This document shows, one piece after another, positions 13,336 through 14,182 of a stretch of DNA of 14,182 bases (positions are counted from its first letter, which is position 1; every line of letters begins with the position of its first letter). The translations under genes and the position numbers were made by a program. Origin of the DNA: JBAZOJ01 sp041648755 (GTDB taxonomy: Bacteria; Planctomycetota; B143-G9); NCBI GenBank assembly GCA_041648755.1, contig JBAZOJ010000069.1, positions 1 to 14,182 of the forward strand, in the 5' to 3' direction. The notes beneath the pieces are model-generated. The model was given only the letters and a program-made list of their open reading frames with translations, did no database searches and was not told where the DNA came from.

Positions 13336-14182
13336 ATGATCAAGACAGTCGATGATTTCATGACCATGATCAAGGCGAAGAACCCGGGCCAGCCGGAATT
13401 CCATCAGGCTGTGTTCGAGGTCGCCACGACACTGTGGCCGTTCCTTCTCGAGAACCCTAAGTACATGGAAGCGAAGATCCTCGAGCGCATCGCCGAGCCC
13501 GAGCGGGTAATCCTCTTCCGCGTCACGTGGGTGGACGACAAGGGCGAAGTTCAGGTTAACAAGGGCTACCGCATCCAGATGAACAGCGCCATCGGACCCT
13601 ACAAGGGCGGACTGCGCTTCCATCCGTCGGTCAACCTGAGCATCCTGAAGTTCCTCGCCTTCGAGCAGGTATTCAAGAACTCGCTGACCACTCTTCCTAT
13701 GGGCGGCGGCAAGGGCGGCTGCGACTTCGACCCGAAGGGCAAATCCAACGGCGAAGTCATGCGTTTCACCCAAGCCTTTATGGGCGAGTTGTGGCGCCAT
13801 ATCGGTGCCAACACGGACGTTCCGGCCGGCGATATCGGCGTGGGCGGCCGCGAAATCGGCTTTATGTTCGGCACGTATAAGAAGCTCGCCAATGAATTCA
13901 CCGGCGTTCTCACGGGCAAGGGACTCAGTTGGGGCGGCAGCCTCATCCGTCCCGAAGCCACCGGCTACGGCACCGTTTTCTTTGCCGAGGAAATGCTCAA
14001 TTACCGCAACGACTCCCTCAAGGGCAAGATCGTTGCGATTTCCGGGTCCGGCAATGTGGCACAGTACGCAGTGCAGAAGTGCAATGCGTATGGCGCCAAG
14101 GTCGTCACCCTGTCCGATTCCTCCGGCTACATTTACGACAAGGCCGGGCTCGATGCCGAGAAGCTCGCTTACGTCATAGACC
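13336..14182 (+). CDS. gdhA: NADP-type glutamate dehydrogenase, N-terminal 282 residues (cut by the window edge)
   Basis: This enzyme forms glutamate from 2-oxoglutarate and ammonium with NADPH in the cytosol. The frame is open from ATG 13336 to the right edge: 282 of about 447 residues. The glutamate-binding region is IGPYKGGLRFHP (86-97, Lys90), the catalytic lysine is Lys126 in PMGGGKGGCDFDP, and the catalytic Asp is Asp166 in VPAGDIGVGGREIG. The Rossmann domain begins with SGSGNVAQYA (236-245). The SLIRPEATGYG phrase and overall match to E. coli GdhA indicate the hexameric NADP-type form; the Ser-Asp-Ser after the second strand (SDSSG, 260-264) also suits NADP. The start is fixed by the perfect TAAGGAGG ribosome site at 13324-13331, four bases upstream. 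Confidence 0.95.
   Translation, partial: MIKTVDDFMTMIKAKNPGQPEFHQAVFEVATTLWPFLLENPKYMEAKILERIAEPERVILFRVTWVDDKGEVQVNKGYRIQMNSAIGPYKGGLRFHPSVNLSILKFLAFEQVFKNSLTTLPMGGGKGGCDFDPKGKSNGEVMRFTQAFMGELWRHIGANTDVPAGDIGVGGREIGFMFGTYKKLANEFTGVLTGKGLSWGGSLIRPEATGYGTVFFAEEMLNYRNDSLKGKIVAISGSGNVAQYAVQKCNAYGAKVVTLSDSSGYIYDKAGLDAEKLAYVID

Noticed and set aside
13218..13355. A 45-codon upstream frame in the gdhA leader, possible leader peptide
   Set aside because: There is no ribosome site and no run of regulatory codons or terminator/antiterminator hairpins; it overlaps the gdhA start only by chance of frame.
13201..13800. A 199-codon minus-strand frame opposite gdhA
   Set aside because: It is the antisense shadow of the strongly conserved gdhA frame, caused by codon bias in GC-rich DNA.
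1..14182. CRISPR arrays, transposases, phage genes or a defence island
   Set aside because: No regularly spaced direct repeats, no mobile-element proteins and no known defence domains were seen; the genes are mostly housekeeping.

Overview
This window looks like chromosomal housekeeping DNA from a diderm (Gram-negative type) bacterium with fairly high GC. It carries lipoproteins with lipoboxes, a LolD/MacB-type ABC ATPase, a PEGA-domain lipoprotein, a transglutaminase/thioredoxin-like lipoprotein and a divergent YchF-like ATPase. That set recalls Planctomycetota and neighbouring uncultured phyla. This is a weak inference from protein style; no marker gene here settles the phylum. I see no phage, insertion sequence, CRISPR array, tRNA or rRNA.

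Layout. (1) 1-2038, plus strand: the end of a YfcE/MJ0936-type phosphodiesterase, a PEGA lipoprotein and a LOG/SLOG-fold protein joined by two 4-bp ATGA overlaps, then an ABC ATPase with no permease beside it. (2) 7087-1995, minus strand: a tight operon of hotdog thioesterase, inositol-monophosphatase-family phosphatase, YchF-like ATPase and a 901-residue lipoprotein. The lipoprotein holds two transglutaminase modules, one apparently dead, and a thioredoxin-like tail. Its 3' end overlaps the ABC gene by 44 bp in antisense. (3) 7150-8503, plus strand: trpS, a small exported protein, a hairpin and a good intrinsic terminator. (4) 8504-9060: a non-coding stretch rich in hairpins that looks like degenerate repeat material. 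(5) 10827-9061, minus strand: bacterioferritin and a secreted S41-family peptidase, separated by a strong hairpin. (6) 13086-10927, minus strand: YkgJ-type cysteine-cluster protein, alanine racemase and hypoxanthine phosphoribosyltransferase in one operon. (7) 13336 to the right edge, plus strand: the N-terminal two thirds of a hexameric NADP-type glutamate dehydrogenase.

How they fit together. Most genes are core metabolism: Trp-tRNA charging, purine salvage, D-alanine for the cell wall, glutamate/ammonia assimilation and iron storage. The less ordinary parts are the large duplicated transglutaminase lipoprotein, the YchF-like protein whose nucleotide-hydrolysis motifs are altered, the phosphodiesterase-lipoprotein-SLOG cluster and the hairpin-rich gap. 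Sigma-70-like promoters can be read upstream of bacterioferritin, the ykgJ operon, gdhA and the thioesterase/trpS divergence. Two of them would give leaderless or nearly leaderless transcripts.

I did not find a clear new defence or mobile system. The best candidates for novelty are listed as findings, with limited claims.
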